The notes: a model not told the origin generated them from the letters alone. A stretch of 64,000 nt of DNA from Candidatus Pantoea deserta (GCF_003813865.1 NZ_RMVG01000016.1:1-64000), one strand, 5' to 3'; positions 49,649 through 58,828 are shown, counted from the stretch's first letter. Numbers and translations: made by a program.

Positions 49649-50374
49649 ATGAGCAATAAAGTGATCTTGATTACCGGTGCATCCAGCGGCATTGGCGCAG
49701 GTATTGCACGCGAGCTGGCGTCAACCGGCGCAATCCTGCTGCTGGGCGCACGCCGTGTTGACCGTTTAAGGACGCTGGCGGATGAACTCAAACAGCAGGG
49801 CGCAGTGGTAGAGATCGCCGCGCTGGACGTGACGTCTCGCAGCTCGGTGCAGGACTTTGCCGGCGTGGCGCTGGAAAAATGGGGGCGCATTGACGTCATG
49901 ATCAATAACGCCGGAGTGATGCCGCTGTCGCCACTGGCTTCACTCAAGGTAGAAGAGTGGGACCGCATGATTGATGTGAATATTAAAGGCGTGCTTTACG
50001 GTATCGCTGCCGCGCTGCCGCCAATGCTGGCGCGCGAGGCGGGCCATATCATCAATATCGCCTCTATCGGCGCGCTAAGCGTGTCGCCTACCGCAGCCGT
50101 CTACTGCGCCACGAAATTTGCGGTTCGCGCCATCTCAGACGGGCTGCGTCAGGAGAACAGACAGCTGCGCGTCACCTGTATTCATCCAGGCGTGGTTGAG
50201 AGTGAACTGGCGGAAACCATTACCGATGCCTCAGCGGCCACGCTGATGAGCGATTATCGCGCTATCGCGCTCAAGCCCGACGCAATCGGTCGCGCCGTGC
50301 GCTTTGCTATCGAGCAGCCGGAGGATGTCGACGTCAGTGAAATTGTGGTGCGCCCTACCCGTTCGCCTTATTAA
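49649..50374 (+). CDS. SDR-family oxidoreductase
   Basis: Short-chain dehydrogenase of 241 residues. Cofactor motif ITGASSGIGAGIA (residues 7-19), NNAGVM at about 88, catalytic Ser near GALSV and the YCATKFAV motif with Tyr and Lys at about 152-156. AGGAGCGACACC precedes the ATG. Divergent from the LysR gene. The substrate cannot be told from sequence; the family reduces small ketones or quinones. Confidence 0.92.
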   Translation: MSNKVILITGASSGIGAGIARELASTGAILLLGARRVDRLRTLADELKQQGAVVEIAALDVTSRSSVQDFAGVALEKWGRIDVMINNAGVMPLSPLASLKVEEWDRMIDVNIKGVLYGIAAALPPMLAREAGHIINIASIGALSVSPTAAVYCATKFAVRAISDGLRQENRQLRVTCIHPGVVESELAETITDASAATLMSDYRAIALKPDAIGRAVRFAIEQPEDVDVSEIVVRPTRSPY

Positions 50375-50380
50375 CGCTAC

Positions 50381-50404
50381 AAAAAAGGCTGCCTTGCGGC
50401 AGCC
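50381..50404 (-). terminator. intrinsic terminator of the YhcN-type gene
   Basis: GGCTGCC at 50387-50393 pairs with GGCAGCC at 50398-50404 around four bases, with a run of six A at 50381-50386 that becomes a U6 tail on the minus strand. It ends the YhcN-type gene (50435-50656), and is close enough to the SDR stop (50374) to act for it as a weak bidirectional terminator. Confidence 0.82.
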
Positions 50405-50434
50405 TCTTCTGGCACGTCCCTGTACGACCATCCG

Positions 50435-50656
50435 TTATTTGTAGATTTCAGCGGTCATGTAAACGCCATTGTCGGCGCGTGCGCTGGTAATTTTATAGCT
50501 GTTTGCGCCTTCAGCCTGCGCTTTAGCCGCAATATGCGCTTCTGCGCTGTCCAGTGTGCTGCCGTGCGCAGAGATGCTTTCTGCGGCAAAGCTACCGAAT
50601 GACATCAGTGACAGAGCGGCAACGGCGGCAAGAGTCAGTGTTTTTACGTTTTTCAT
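50435..50656 (-). CDS. YhcN/BhsA-family exported stress peptide
   Basis: Small exported protein of 73 residues from ATG 50656 (MKNVKTLTLAAVAALSLMSF signal, cleavage after FAA). The mature domain, STLDSAEAHIAAKAQAEGAN and YKITSARADNGVYMTAEIY, is the DUF1471 fold of BhsA/McbA/YhcN, linked to stress, acid and biofilm responses in enterics. A longer upstream reading to 50761 is not supported. AAGGATTTTGACC precedes the ATG. Confidence 0.9.
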   Translation of the reverse strand: MKNVKTLTLAAVAALSLMSFGSFAAESISAHGSTLDSAEAHIAAKAQAEGANSYKITSARADNGVYMTAEIYK

Positions 50657-50763
50657 GGTCAAAATCCTTCTTTTGTTAGTGCGAGGCAACATGCCTTCGA
50701 TGGGATATATAATAACCCACGTTACTATTACCCAACTAACAAAAAGTGCGATTTCGATCACAT

Positions 50764-51461
50764 TTAGTTCTTTGCCAGCGCAAAGCGTACTGCGCTCTCT
50801 GCATGGAGCTGAGTGGTATCAAATAAGGGGACGCTGGCATCCTGCGCCTCTACCAGCAGGGTAATCTCAGTACAGCCCAAAATGATCCCCTGCGCGCCTT
50901 GTGCGGTCAGCTTACTCATCACCTCACAAAAGCGCATCCGGGAATCGGGACGAATAATCCCCTGGCAGAGTTCGTCATAAATCACCCGATGGATAAGCTC
51001 ACGATCCTTATGTTCGGGCGTGATAACCTCCAGTCCGTATTTTCGCTTAATCTGCCCTGATAAAATGTCTCTTCCATTGTAAAGCGCGTCGCTATCAGTC
51101 CGACCTTCTCGGTCCCGGTTTTGCAGATCCGTTCAGCGGTCGCATCGGCAATATGCAATAACGGAATGGCGACGGCCTGTTGGATCTGCGGCGCCACCTT
51201 GTGCATAGTATTGGTCGCCAGTACCAGGAATTCGGCTCCGGCCTGCGCCAGAGCCTGCGCCGCTTCGGCCAGCAGCTTACCGGCTTTAGCCCAGTGACCG
51301 GCGCTTTGCAGCTTTTCAATGTCATCAAAATCTACGCTATACACCACTACGCGAGCGGAATGCAGGCCGCCCAGCGCCTTCTTAATCCCTTCATTGATGA
51401 GGCGGTAATAGAGTGCGGTGGATTCCCAGGACATGCCGCCAATTACGCCAATCGTTTTCAT
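50764..51461 (-). pseudogene. aspartate/glutamate racemase-family gene, frameshifted
   Basis: Full-length racemase homologue (about 230 residues) broken by one base. The first frame covers residues 1-145 (MKTIGVIGGMSWESTALYYR, catalytic Cys replaced by Thr in VLATNTMHK, then TFYQGRLSE), and then goes wrong (NTDWRLSRPN). The correct continuation KYGLEVITPEHKDRELIHRV is in the next frame and runs to the second catalytic Cys in IILGCTEITLLV and the stop at 50764. One A is missing in the A4 run that corresponds to 51040-51043. Either a pseudogene or a sequencing error in a homopolymer. It looks like an amino-acid racemase of the YgeA group. Confidence 0.82.
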
Positions 51462-51515
51462 CGCTGCTCCCAGTCTGTCAGTGTCTGTTGCTGTAGCATG
51501 CCTGAAGAGGCAGAC

Positions 51516-51547
51516 AAAAAAAAACCAGCCGCTGAAGCTGGCTGGTT
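51516..51547 (-). terminator. intrinsic terminator of the FUSC gene
   Basis: AACCAGCC at 51523-51530 pairs with GGCTGGTT at 51540-51547 around nine bases. A run of nine A at 51516-51524 becomes a U9 tail on the minus strand. It lies 19 bases after the FUSC-type transporter stop (51566) and before the racemase gene. Confidence 0.9.
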
Positions 51548-51565
51548 TTGAGAAGATTGCCGCAG

Positions 51566-53617
51566 TTACTCTGCCCTTTCTGGCCAGCGCGCCAGGGGAA
51601 ACAACGAGAGTCTGACGTTGAACAGATGAAACAGCGGGGCATAGTAGTTCACATCATGCTGCGCCAGCACTTCCAGCGACAGGATTAGCCGGTTTAACTC
51701 CTCCAGCAGCGCTGCCTGCGGTTGGGCCTGTAGCCTTCTGATGCGATTCTTGAGAAAAATACGCAGCTCGCCGAAAAAGCGATCGCTACTGATTTTTTCT
51801 TCTGCCAGCAGTGCCTGATGGCGAACATAAAAATCGTAGCAGTTTGCGCCCAGCCAGGCTTCGGTAATCAGATTACCGCCTGCGGCCAGCTCAGCTTCAG
51901 TGTCGATTCGTTTACGCGGCAGGATCACGTTAACTTTATCCAGCGTACGGGCCACAAATTGCTGTCGCATAAGTTGCGACGCGCTATTCAGCTCAACGGC
52001 CGCTATAAATTGCAGAAGCTCGCGTAACCCCTTGCGCAGCGCGCGCTTCGCCGTCCATGCCGGACGCTTGTTACGAATCACCGCCGTTAAAATAACAGCG
52101 GCCGCAATCCCTGTGAGCGTCGATAATGAAGTATTCACTATAAGCAGAAGGTTGGGTTTGAAATGGTGACTCATTCCAATCAAACCCGGAATCTGTGTCG
52201 CGACAATCAGGCCGATTAAATTGGTTGAGGGATTGGCGATGACCAGCCCCAGCGCCAGTAATCCTGGAGCCAGACAAAGCATCATGGCTTCAAACGACGT
52301 CGCTTCCGGAATCAACAGGGCGGTGTAAAGCACGCTAACGCCTATCGCCACCACAACCCCTTTAAGGAAAATTTTCATTGGGGCGAGCGGGCTGTCCATA
52401 GCCGCAAAGAAAGAGCAGAGCACGGCGGCCATCATGGGCGCTGTCGCGCCATCCACCCACCCGCTTCCTATCCAGAAAAGGCAGCACAAAAAGGTCGCCA
52501 GGAAGGCGGTGAAGCAAGAGAGCAGCAGCATGCCCTTATCGACGTGCTTGTGGCTACGCGGCACTTTACGGGTCGCCGCGCGAGGCGACAAATCGCTAAC
52601 GCGATCGCCTACCGTCTGGTAGGCCTCCGCAATACGGACAAAATTCAGCAGCCTCTCAAGCAATCCGGTCAGTAGCAAACTCTCTTCAGTATTCATTTCC
52701 CCGCTTTCCCAGCTCGCTTTTAACTGCTGCTGCGCTGAGGTTAGCTGAGCTTTGATTATCTGGGTTTCCGCGCCGTGCTCCGCGCTGTTTAGCCAGTATA
52801 AAAATTGCTGGAAGGTTTGCGCGACCTGTTCAGGAAAGCGGATATGCTGCTCTGCCAGTAAACTGAGCCGGGTTTCAATCGCCGTCAGAGTGGGGATCAG
52901 ATAGGAGAGATGCTGGTACTGAACGCTGACCAGCCGTATCAGACGACGCGCCGCTTCGCCTTCATAAACGCAATGGGTTATCAGCGTTTCAACATTAAGC
53001 GGATAGTTCGCCATCTGGATAAGAATATCCTCGCGCTCCAGCGACTTCTCTTTGGGTACAGCAGTCATCAGTTCTGCGCACAGCTTTCTGGCATTCTGGT
53101 ACCAGAGACTGACGCTCTGCTCCAGCAGGCTGCTCATTGAGACAGGCATAATCAGCCTGTGCACCAGACTACTGCACAGGATCGCGACGCTGATTTCTTC
53201 GATACGCGATATAACGGTGTAGGTTATGTCAGCGGGCGCGGTGACATCGGGAAAGCCCATTATGGCGGCGCTGTATCCGGCCAGCATAAAGACATAGCTC
53301 TTTGGCGTTCGGTCATGCAATGACAGATAGAGGCAGAGCGCCACCCATGATGAGATAGAGAGACTAAACAGCATCGGGTCCTGTACGGTGGCGGGATAAA
53401 TCAGCAAGACAAACAGTCCGCCCAGCAACGTACCGAGAAAACGAAAGACCGACTTTGAGATGGTTGAAGCGGAATAGAGCTGCGAGGCGACATAGACGGT
53501 GGTCAGTGACCAGGCAGGCTTATCCAGATTAAGTTCTAATGCAATAAAGAGAGCTAAAAACGCAGCCAGGCAAGTTTTGCCAGAAAACAGCAGCGCGCTT
53601 TTTGAAAACCACTTCAT
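51566..53617 (-). CDS. FUSC-family inner-membrane transporter (AaeB/YccS-like)
   Basis: Membrane protein of 683 residues from ATG 53617 (MKWFSKSALLFSGKT). It has the two-module layout of FUSC proteins: an N-terminal set of membrane helices (residues 10-165, including VYVASQLYSASTISKSVFRFLGTLLGG), a soluble middle region (about 170-370), a second set of helices (375-510), and a soluble C-terminus. Relatives such as AaeB export aromatic acids with a periplasmic adaptor, which is not encoded nearby. The upstream frame to 53740 lies within the promoter zone and is ignored. Confidence 0.9.
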   Translation of the reverse strand: MKWFSKSALLFSGKTCLAAFLALFIALELNLDKPAWSLTTVYVASQLYSASTISKSVFRFLGTLLGGLFVLLIYPATVQDPMLFSLSISSWVALCLYLSLHDRTPKSYVFMLAGYSAAIMGFPDVTAPADITYTVISRIEEISVAILCSSLVHRLIMPVSMSSLLEQSVSLWYQNARKLCAELMTAVPKEKSLEREDILIQMANYPLNVETLITHCVYEGEAARRLIRLVSVQYQHLSYLIPTLTAIETRLSLLAEQHIRFPEQVAQTFQQFLYWLNSAEHGAETQIIKAQLTSAQQQLKASWESGEMNTEESLLLTGLLERLLNFVRIAEAYQTVGDRVSDLSPRAATRKVPRSHKHVDKGMLLLSCFTAFLATFLCCLFWIGSGWVDGATAPMMAAVLCSFFAAMDSPLAPMKIFLKGVVVAIGVSVLYTALLIPEATSFEAMMLCLAPGLLALGLVIANPSTNLIGLIVATQIPGLIGMSHHFKPNLLLIVNTSLSTLTGIAAAVILTAVIRNKRPAWTAKRALRKGLRELLQFIAAVELNSASQLMRQQFVARTLDKVNVILPRKRIDTEAELAAGGNLITEAWLGANCYDFYVRHQALLAEEKISSDRFFGELRIFLKNRIRRLQAQPQAALLEELNRLILSLEVLAQHDVNYYAPLFHLFNVRLSLFPLARWPERAE

Positions 53618-53890
53618 ACAGTGAATGGACCTCAGACAGGCATTTTTGGCCGTATCCTGACAGAAGGTTCTCAAGATTGCTCTTCGATTATTACTACAAA
53701 TTATTAACGTGCTAAGCAACTGGACAGGGGATGTCCGCATTCTTTGTTAGTCCGCTTTTACCTCCTGTTTTTTTTAAATGTTCTGATTCTCTTCTTTCTA
53801 TTCTCAGGAAGAATAAGTCCACCTGAATCGTTATTTACTGGATATATATCGCGTTTGCTAAGGTGTGCTAAACCCCCAGGAGAGAAAAAA

Positions 53891-54835
53891 ATGAAATTCA
53901 ACGGAATTGCGTTTAGCGCACTCGCGCTCCTTGTTAGTTCACTGGCAACCACTGCCCAGGCAGCACCGGAAAATGTCAATATCGGGTATCAGAAAGCGAA
54001 CATCTTTGCCTTGCTCAAATATCGCGGCACGCTTGAAGCGGCCTTTAAAAAAGAGGGCATCAATGTACGCTGGGTAGAGTTTCCTGCCGGACCGCAGATG
54101 CTGGAAGGACTTAATGTAGGAAGTATTGATCTTGCTGCCACAGGCGATGCGCCACCCGCGTTTGCCCAGGCGGCACAAGCCGATCTGGTTTATTTGGGCC
54201 ATTCGCCAGCCAACCCTAAGACTGAAGCTATTGTCGTTCCTTCGGCATCAGCCATAAAAAGCGTCAGCGATTTAAAAGGCAAACGCGTCGCGTTAAACAA
54301 AGGTTCTGACGTTAACTATTTGCTTATTGCCGCTCTGGAACAGGCAGGGCTAAGTTATAAAGATATTACCCCTGTTTATCTGCCCCCAGCCGATGCGCGC
54401 GCAGCCTTTCAAAAGGGCGCGGTTGATGCCTGGGTTATCTGGGACCCCTATCTGGCGGAAGTAGAAGCCAGCACTGGCGCTCGACAGGTGCGTAATGCTG
54501 AAGGACTGGTGCCGCATTACACGTTCTATCTTGCAAGCCGTAAATTTGCCGACAGCCATCCTGAAACAGCTAAAAAAGTGCTGGATGAACTGAGTACGCT
54601 TAGCGACTGGGCTAATCAGCATCCGGATGAAGCGGCGGCCATTTTGTCGCAATCTACCGGGCTGAATAAAACCATCTGGCGAACCACCTTAGCAAGGTTG
54701 CCCTATGGCGCAGAGCGTATGTCTGACAGCGTTTTCTCTGAGCAGCAGAAGCTGGCTGATACCTTTTCCAGAGTGAAGCTGTTACCCGTTAAAATTGACG
54801 TGCGTTCCGCAACCTGGTCAGCGGACAAAAAATAA
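53891..54835 (+). CDS. ssuA: SsuA-type sulfonate-binding protein
   Basis: Binding protein of 314 residues from ATG 53891 (AGGAGAG before it). Signal peptide LALLVSSLATTAQA. The mature fold is the SsuA type: NIGYQKANIFALLKYRGTLE, LAATGDAPPAFAQAAQADLV, LKGKRVALNKGSDVNYLL and AWVIWDPYLAEVEAS. It has higher likeness to aliphatic sulfonate-binding proteins than the gene at 26615. Permease and ATPase genes are not adjacent, so it is an orphan that must use a transporter encoded elsewhere. A terminator and then the parS-type repeats follow. Confidence 0.88.
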   Translation: MKFNGIAFSALALLVSSLATTAQAAPENVNIGYQKANIFALLKYRGTLEAAFKKEGINVRWVEFPAGPQMLEGLNVGSIDLAATGDAPPAFAQAAQADLVYLGHSPANPKTEAIVVPSASAIKSVSDLKGKRVALNKGSDVNYLLIAALEQAGLSYKDITPVYLPPADARAAFQKGAVDAWVIWDPYLAEVEASTGARQVRNAEGLVPHYTFYLASRKFADSHPETAKKVLDELSTLSDWANQHPDEAAAILSQSTGLNKTIWRTTLARLPYGAERMSDSVFSEQQKLADTFSRVKLLPVKIDVRSATWSADKK

Positions 54836-54844
54836 AGCCCTGTC

Positions 54845-54873
54845 ATTGCCCCGCTTCAGGGGCAATTTATTTT
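54845..54873 (+). terminator. intrinsic terminator after ssuA
   Basis: ATTGCCCC at 54845-54852 pairs with GGGGCAAT at 54859-54866 around a six-base loop, followed by TTATTTTT. It ends the ssuA transcript nine bases after its stop and insulates the partition-site repeats. Confidence 0.88.
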
Positions 54874-54886
54874 TGTCCATTTGCCC

Positions 54887-55408
54887 TGGCGATTTCACCG
54901 TGAAATTCCTGACTGAAACGCAGCATATTCATAAAGTTAGAGATGAAATCCCACTGGAGAAGTTTCTGTTCTTTGTGTTCTCAATACTACGAGCAAATGC
55001 TTTCAGCTCATAATGCGAAAAGATATGCCACGCAAGAACCCGAAAATCATCTGGCGATTTCACCCTGAAATTCGCATATAAAATCATTTAAATTCATCTA
55101 GTTAAAAATGAAATCTCGCTGGAGAAGTCTTCTCTTAAGGTGCGCAATTTCAGGGCAATAACGCAGCACGGACCAGGCCATACAAAGAAGAATGCTCCAC
55201 AGAAATTAAAGGCATTTATGGCGATTTCACCCTGAAATCCTTGATTGAAACTATTTATATTCATGCAGTTAGATATGAAATCCCGCTGGAGAAGCGTTTT
55301 TCAATTCTGAGCTGAGATTGTGAGATAAGGCTGAATAACAGCGGGTGATTCAAAGAGGCAACCCCTACGAAGGCGGAAATTTTTTTGGCGATTTCAGCCT
55401 GAAATTCC
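54887..55408. repeat. parS: parS-like centromere array (three full units and one partial)
   Basis: Three 76-base units at 54887-54962, 55052-55127 and 55219-55294, plus a half unit at 55386-55408. Start-to-start distances are 165, 167 and 167 bases. Each begins with TGGCGATTTCACCCTGAAAT or a one-base variant (half-site ATTTCA facing TGAAAT) and ends with ATGAAATCYCGCTGGAGAAG. From memory, P1 parS has heptamers ATTTCA(A/C) and hexamer TCGCCA, which are both present (TGGCGA is the complement). The middle part is AT-rich, like the P1 IHF site. The array is downstream of parB, the place of parS in P1. Confidence 0.85.
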
Positions 55409-55492
55409 AGGGCAATAAGCCTAAAAACAGAGGATTAGTGATGAAACAGGCTGGCGATATCACAAAGAGGTGAGGGCAAAGCAGAGACGGAA

Positions 55493-55527
55493 GGCAAAAA
55501 AAATCCGGGACTGAGGTGCCCGGATTT
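55493..55527 (-). terminator. intrinsic terminator of the parAB operon
   Basis: AAATCCGGG at 55501-55509 pairs with CCCGGATTT at 55519-55527, with a run of A at 55496-55503 that is a U-tail on the minus strand. It lies seven bases after the parB stop (55534) and ends the partition transcript before the parS-like array. Confidence 0.9.
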
Positions 55528-55533
55528 GCTGTA

Positions 55534-56508
55534 TTACTGATCGCCCAGATATTTATGCAGCGTCTGTTGAATGACTCTGTCCAGCTCTTCCTGTAGCTCT
55601 CTGGACTGACGATTAAATTCATAGCTGAACATACGCCCGCGGATTTTCTTACGCGCAAAGCGATCCTTATCGGCAAAGGTCCACAGATTTTCGGAAACAG
55701 GTTTGTCCTTAGCCGGGGTGTCTATCAGCGTCTGACTGCCGTTGCGTACCAGGCGAAGAATATGATTTTTAATTTCGTCCTCGGCCAGACCTTCGCGCGC
55801 GCATACGGAATCGACATCCATAGAAATCGTTTCGATCAGTCTGTCGACTGGCTGGCCCATTTCCGTAAGCTTGTCTGCGGCCATCAGCAGCGCTTTGTAA
55901 TCGGGATAGGTCAGCTCTGAATGGTCAGGAAAGAGTGAAATCAGCTCTGCCGGAACGCTGGCAGCTTGCAAAGCGCGTGTCACTTTCGCCTGAGACAGGC
56001 CCTGATTCTCAGCAATTTCTTTTTGCGACAGGCCGCCATTTTTCAGTGACAGCAAACGCAGACCAACTTCACGCAGATTGTGCTCGCGCGCAGTCTGGAT
56101 GTCCTGAGCCAGCCTTCTCGCTTCTTCCGTTGTTATTGGCGTTTCAGAGACCAGAATATCCAGCCCGGTTTTGCAATAAAGCGCGGCTGCCCTTCGACGG
56201 GAGCCGTCAAGGATTTCAATGCGGTCCTCGCGCTTTACGCCGATGGCGGGAAAAAACTGCTGGAGCTTGATAGTACGGATAATATCGCGCAGGGAATCAG
56301 GCGTCAGTCCGGCCTGATCGCGGCCATTGGTCTCCAGCACCACAAAGGTTTTCTCTTCTATATCTCTGGCTTCAATACGCTCCAGGCGAAACACGGCACG
56401 TTTACCCGTAGACAGGACGAACGTTTGCGTTGGCGCTTCCGATGACGCGTCAGTCTGTACTGGCGTCTGGCTGAAGGTTCTGCCAATCGTTATTCTTTTT
56501 GCACTCAT
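55534..56508 (-). CDS. parB: plasmid partition protein ParB (P1 type)
   Basis: DNA-binding partition protein of 324 residues (P1 ParB 333). The N-terminus MSAKRITIGRTFSQTP matches the P1/P7 family start. The ParB/Spo0J nuclease-like domain includes DGSRRRAAALYCKTG (about 110), and the helix-turn-helix SQKEIAENQGLSQAKVTRAL lies at about 165-184. The C-terminal 60 residues should hold the dimer/box B-reading domain. It starts seven bases after the parA stop. It would bind the parS-like array downstream. Confidence 0.95.
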   Translation of the reverse strand: MSAKRITIGRTFSQTPVQTDASSEAPTQTFVLSTGKRAVFRLERIEARDIEEKTFVVLETNGRDQAGLTPDSLRDIIRTIKLQQFFPAIGVKREDRIEILDGSRRRAAALYCKTGLDILVSETPITTEEARRLAQDIQTAREHNLREVGLRLLSLKNGGLSQKEIAENQGLSQAKVTRALQAASVPAELISLFPDHSELTYPDYKALLMAADKLTEMGQPVDRLIETISMDVDSVCAREGLAEDEIKNHILRLVRNGSQTLIDTPAKDKPVSENLWTFADKDRFARKKIRGRMFSYEFNRQSRELQEELDRVIQQTLHKYLGDQ

Positions 56509-56515
56509 AGCGACC

Positions 56516-57715
56516 TCAGTTCAGGCGAATAAATTCAATACGGTCAAAAACCGCTTTCGCAAAGTCTTCAGCAGCCGAACGCGCATTCTTCAATGCCTCG
56601 CTGCTGCCAACATAGGTAGAAGGGTTTGCCGAAATAACAGTATCAAACGACTCCCCGCAGCGCTCAAAACCATCCAGACGCGGCAGGGCGGCATCCAGCA
56701 TATCGCCGCCAAAAATCTCTTTCGCCAGGCTATGACACAGCTTGTGATCGGCTTTATTAGAAAGTTTGGACATAAAACCGATATTGCCCTGAAGGCGGCA
56801 GGTAGCGCCGGATTCCTCGATAATATCGATCAGTTCAGGAAGGCGCGTCAGATATTTGAGCGTCGAGTGAAAATCGACCTGCGCGGGTGGAACCGGCGTC
56901 ATCAGCAGGTCCGATGCCGCAATGGCATTTTTCAGGAACGCATCCAGATGAGGGCCGCTGTCGATAAAGATAAAATCATAATCTTTCTTCAGCTTAGCAA
57001 TCACATTGTTGTACAGCACCGCATGAACGTTCTGTCCACTCAGATGCTCAGCGCACAGCTCATCCCAGCGTGATGCGATAAAGGCGTCATCAATCGAAGC
57101 GGGTAAGACATCCACGCCCGGTATGATTGAGGGCACAATAAACTCTTCCAGCAGCTCTTCACGGCTGACGTTCTGAAGCATTGCCTGAGCCGCCGTCGCC
57201 TCGACCAGTCCCACTGAACGTTCATGATTAAGAAACATAGTTGCAGAGGATTGCGGATCCAGATCAATGACCAGAATACGGAGATCTTCGAAAAGCAGAT
57301 GAGGATGAGCACGTAAGGCATGAGCCAGCGAAACCGTTGAGACGGTCTTAGAGACGCCGCCCTTCAGATTGCCAACAAACAGGGTATAGGCCTCTGGATG
57401 GCGATCGCGATACTTTGGCACGCCGCGATGATGGTAAATATCGATAATGTTCTGGATGGACATCGCGTATTTGGTCGAACTACCGGCTGCACGTTTATCG
57501 AACTGGTAGCCGCTCTCTTCCATCTCATTGACAGCATAGTCAACGCTGGCGCGCGTCAGTTTCGGCAATTTGGCCAGAGCAGCTTTGGCGTAAACCTGGT
57601 AAAAGGTATTTTCGTGCAGCTCTTCTTTCTGGGCCTGGATTTGTTCAGTCAGGCTAAGCAGCATTCTTTCCGAACGCTGCGCAACCTTCAATACCTGCTT
57701 TTCGTCGTTAGCCAT
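56516..57715 (-). CDS. parA: plasmid partition ATPase ParA (P1 type, with N-terminal HTH)
   Basis: Type Ia partition ATPase of 399 residues, against 398 for P1 ParA. The N-terminal 100 residues carry the operator-binding helix-turn-helix region. Walker motif: NLKGGVSKTVSTVSLAHALR with the deviant lysine, then LRILVIDLDPQSSATMF. By memory the sequence tracks P1 ParA over nearly its whole length (FYQVYAKAALAKLPKLTRA, YAMSIQNIIDIYHHRGVPKY). ATG 57715 is chosen because GGAG lies six bases before it; an ATG at 57730 also exists. It represses its own operon and moves plasmids. Confidence 0.96.
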   Translation of the reverse strand: MANDEKQVLKVAQRSERMLLSLTEQIQAQKEELHENTFYQVYAKAALAKLPKLTRASVDYAVNEMEESGYQFDKRAAGSSTKYAMSIQNIIDIYHHRGVPKYRDRHPEAYTLFVGNLKGGVSKTVSTVSLAHALRAHPHLLFEDLRILVIDLDPQSSATMFLNHERSVGLVEATAAQAMLQNVSREELLEEFIVPSIIPGVDVLPASIDDAFIASRWDELCAEHLSGQNVHAVLYNNVIAKLKKDYDFIFIDSGPHLDAFLKNAIAASDLLMTPVPPAQVDFHSTLKYLTRLPELIDIIEESGATCRLQGNIGFMSKLSNKADHKLCHSLAKEIFGGDMLDAALPRLDGFERCGESFDTVISANPSTYVGSSEALKNARSAAEDFAKAVFDRIEFIRLN

Positions 57716-57730
57716 ACTTGCTCCACACAT

Positions 57731-57762
57731 GTAGGATTTGTGACTTTATACAGAAATCCTGC
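57731..57762 (-). promoter_or_regulatory. parOP: parA operator palindrome
   Basis: AGGATTT at 57733-57739 and AAATCCT at 57754-57760 are perfect inverted copies 14 bases apart, immediately upstream of the parA start. In P1 the ParA operator is also an imperfect inverted repeat overlapping the promoter. This is the likely autoregulation site. Confidence 0.62.
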
Positions 57763-57844
57763 ATAACAGGCAACAAAATATCTTTTACTCCACAATTGAT
57801 GGTGATCAAAGAAAGTGCGTAATTGCTATGGGTTACAAAAAAGA

Positions 57845-58828
57845 TTCACTGTAGTCAGTGAGGTTTCTCCACGTCCTTCTCAATAACGTTCACTGTAATC
57901 AGTAACGGATTCATTCACTGTAATCAGTAAATACGCGTTTGTTGAGCAGGCGTCGAACGCCCGCAGGGCAGGGAGGGTTTTACAGAACAAAGACAGGCGG
58001 GACAGAAAGAACAGTTGCTCTAAGATTCACTGTAATCAGCAAACGTGCGTTGCGCTACATATCAACCGAAGACATCAAGTTGCTACGTTCACTGTAATCA
58101 GTAACTCTTTCCGTTACTGTTCACTGTAATCAGTCACCCAGGCTATACGTCAGGCAAACATTCACTGTAATCAGTAAAAACAGCAGCAGGGCTATGGCCC
58201 GTCAAACAAATGTTCACTGTAATCAGCATGAGAAAATCACGGGAGGAGACTCTTTATTCAAAGATTCACTGTAATCAGCAGCAGGGAGTCAGGAGAAGAG
58301 GGGCCCGACCAGGATCGAGTGTGAAAGATTCACTGTAATCAGTAGAGGGTTATAAAATAGGAAGGTTTGCGTCTCATAGCGTGCAGCAGACAAATGATGC
58401 AGAAAGGCGAAAGCATCATAAGCATTCACTATAGTCAGTATGAGTCGGCAAGAATGCTAAGCTTTAATCTCAATCATTCACTGTAATCAGTAATTTTCCA
58501 GGCAAGCGCAACAGAAAATCCAAAAGGATTCACTGTAGTCAGTAGTTTAGTTCAAAATATATGCAATTCAGATGGTTAGGGGTCTGCAACGTTCACTGTA
58601 ATCAGTATTAATCGCAACACTGTCACCTTTTGCTGACTTGCTCGCAAACCAATGTTCACTGTAATCAGTAGAAACTGCTCATTGAGCTAACACAGTATTT
58701 ATATATAAATTCAATCGCCTGGATAATAACATTCACTGTAATCGGCTAGTGAACGCTGCAGCTTGCCCACTGTAATCAGTAAAAGCACAACGTTAAACCG
58801 TGCCTGTAAATATTCACTGTAATCAGTG
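57845..58828 (+). repeat. iteron field downstream of repA (18 direct copies)
   Basis: Eighteen copies of TTCACTGTAATCAGTA (or a one- to four-base variant), all in one orientation. Start positions are 57845, 57889, 57914, 58026, 58088, 58120, 58161, 58213, 58265, 58329, 58425, 58477, 58529, 58592, 58655, 58732, 58766 and 58813. Spacers vary, but many distances are 52 or 62-64 bases. This is the copy-control/incompatibility region of the RepA replicon, in the place that RepFIB has repeats after repA. No gene is seen here. Confidence 0.92.

Noticed and set aside
56327-57073. 248-residue forward frame
   Set aside because: Antisense to parA/parB, which are strongly supported.
57845-58828. CRISPR array
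   Set aside because: The repeats are short (16 bases), spacers vary from 9 to 96 bases and there are no cas genes; the repeats flank repA and are iterons.
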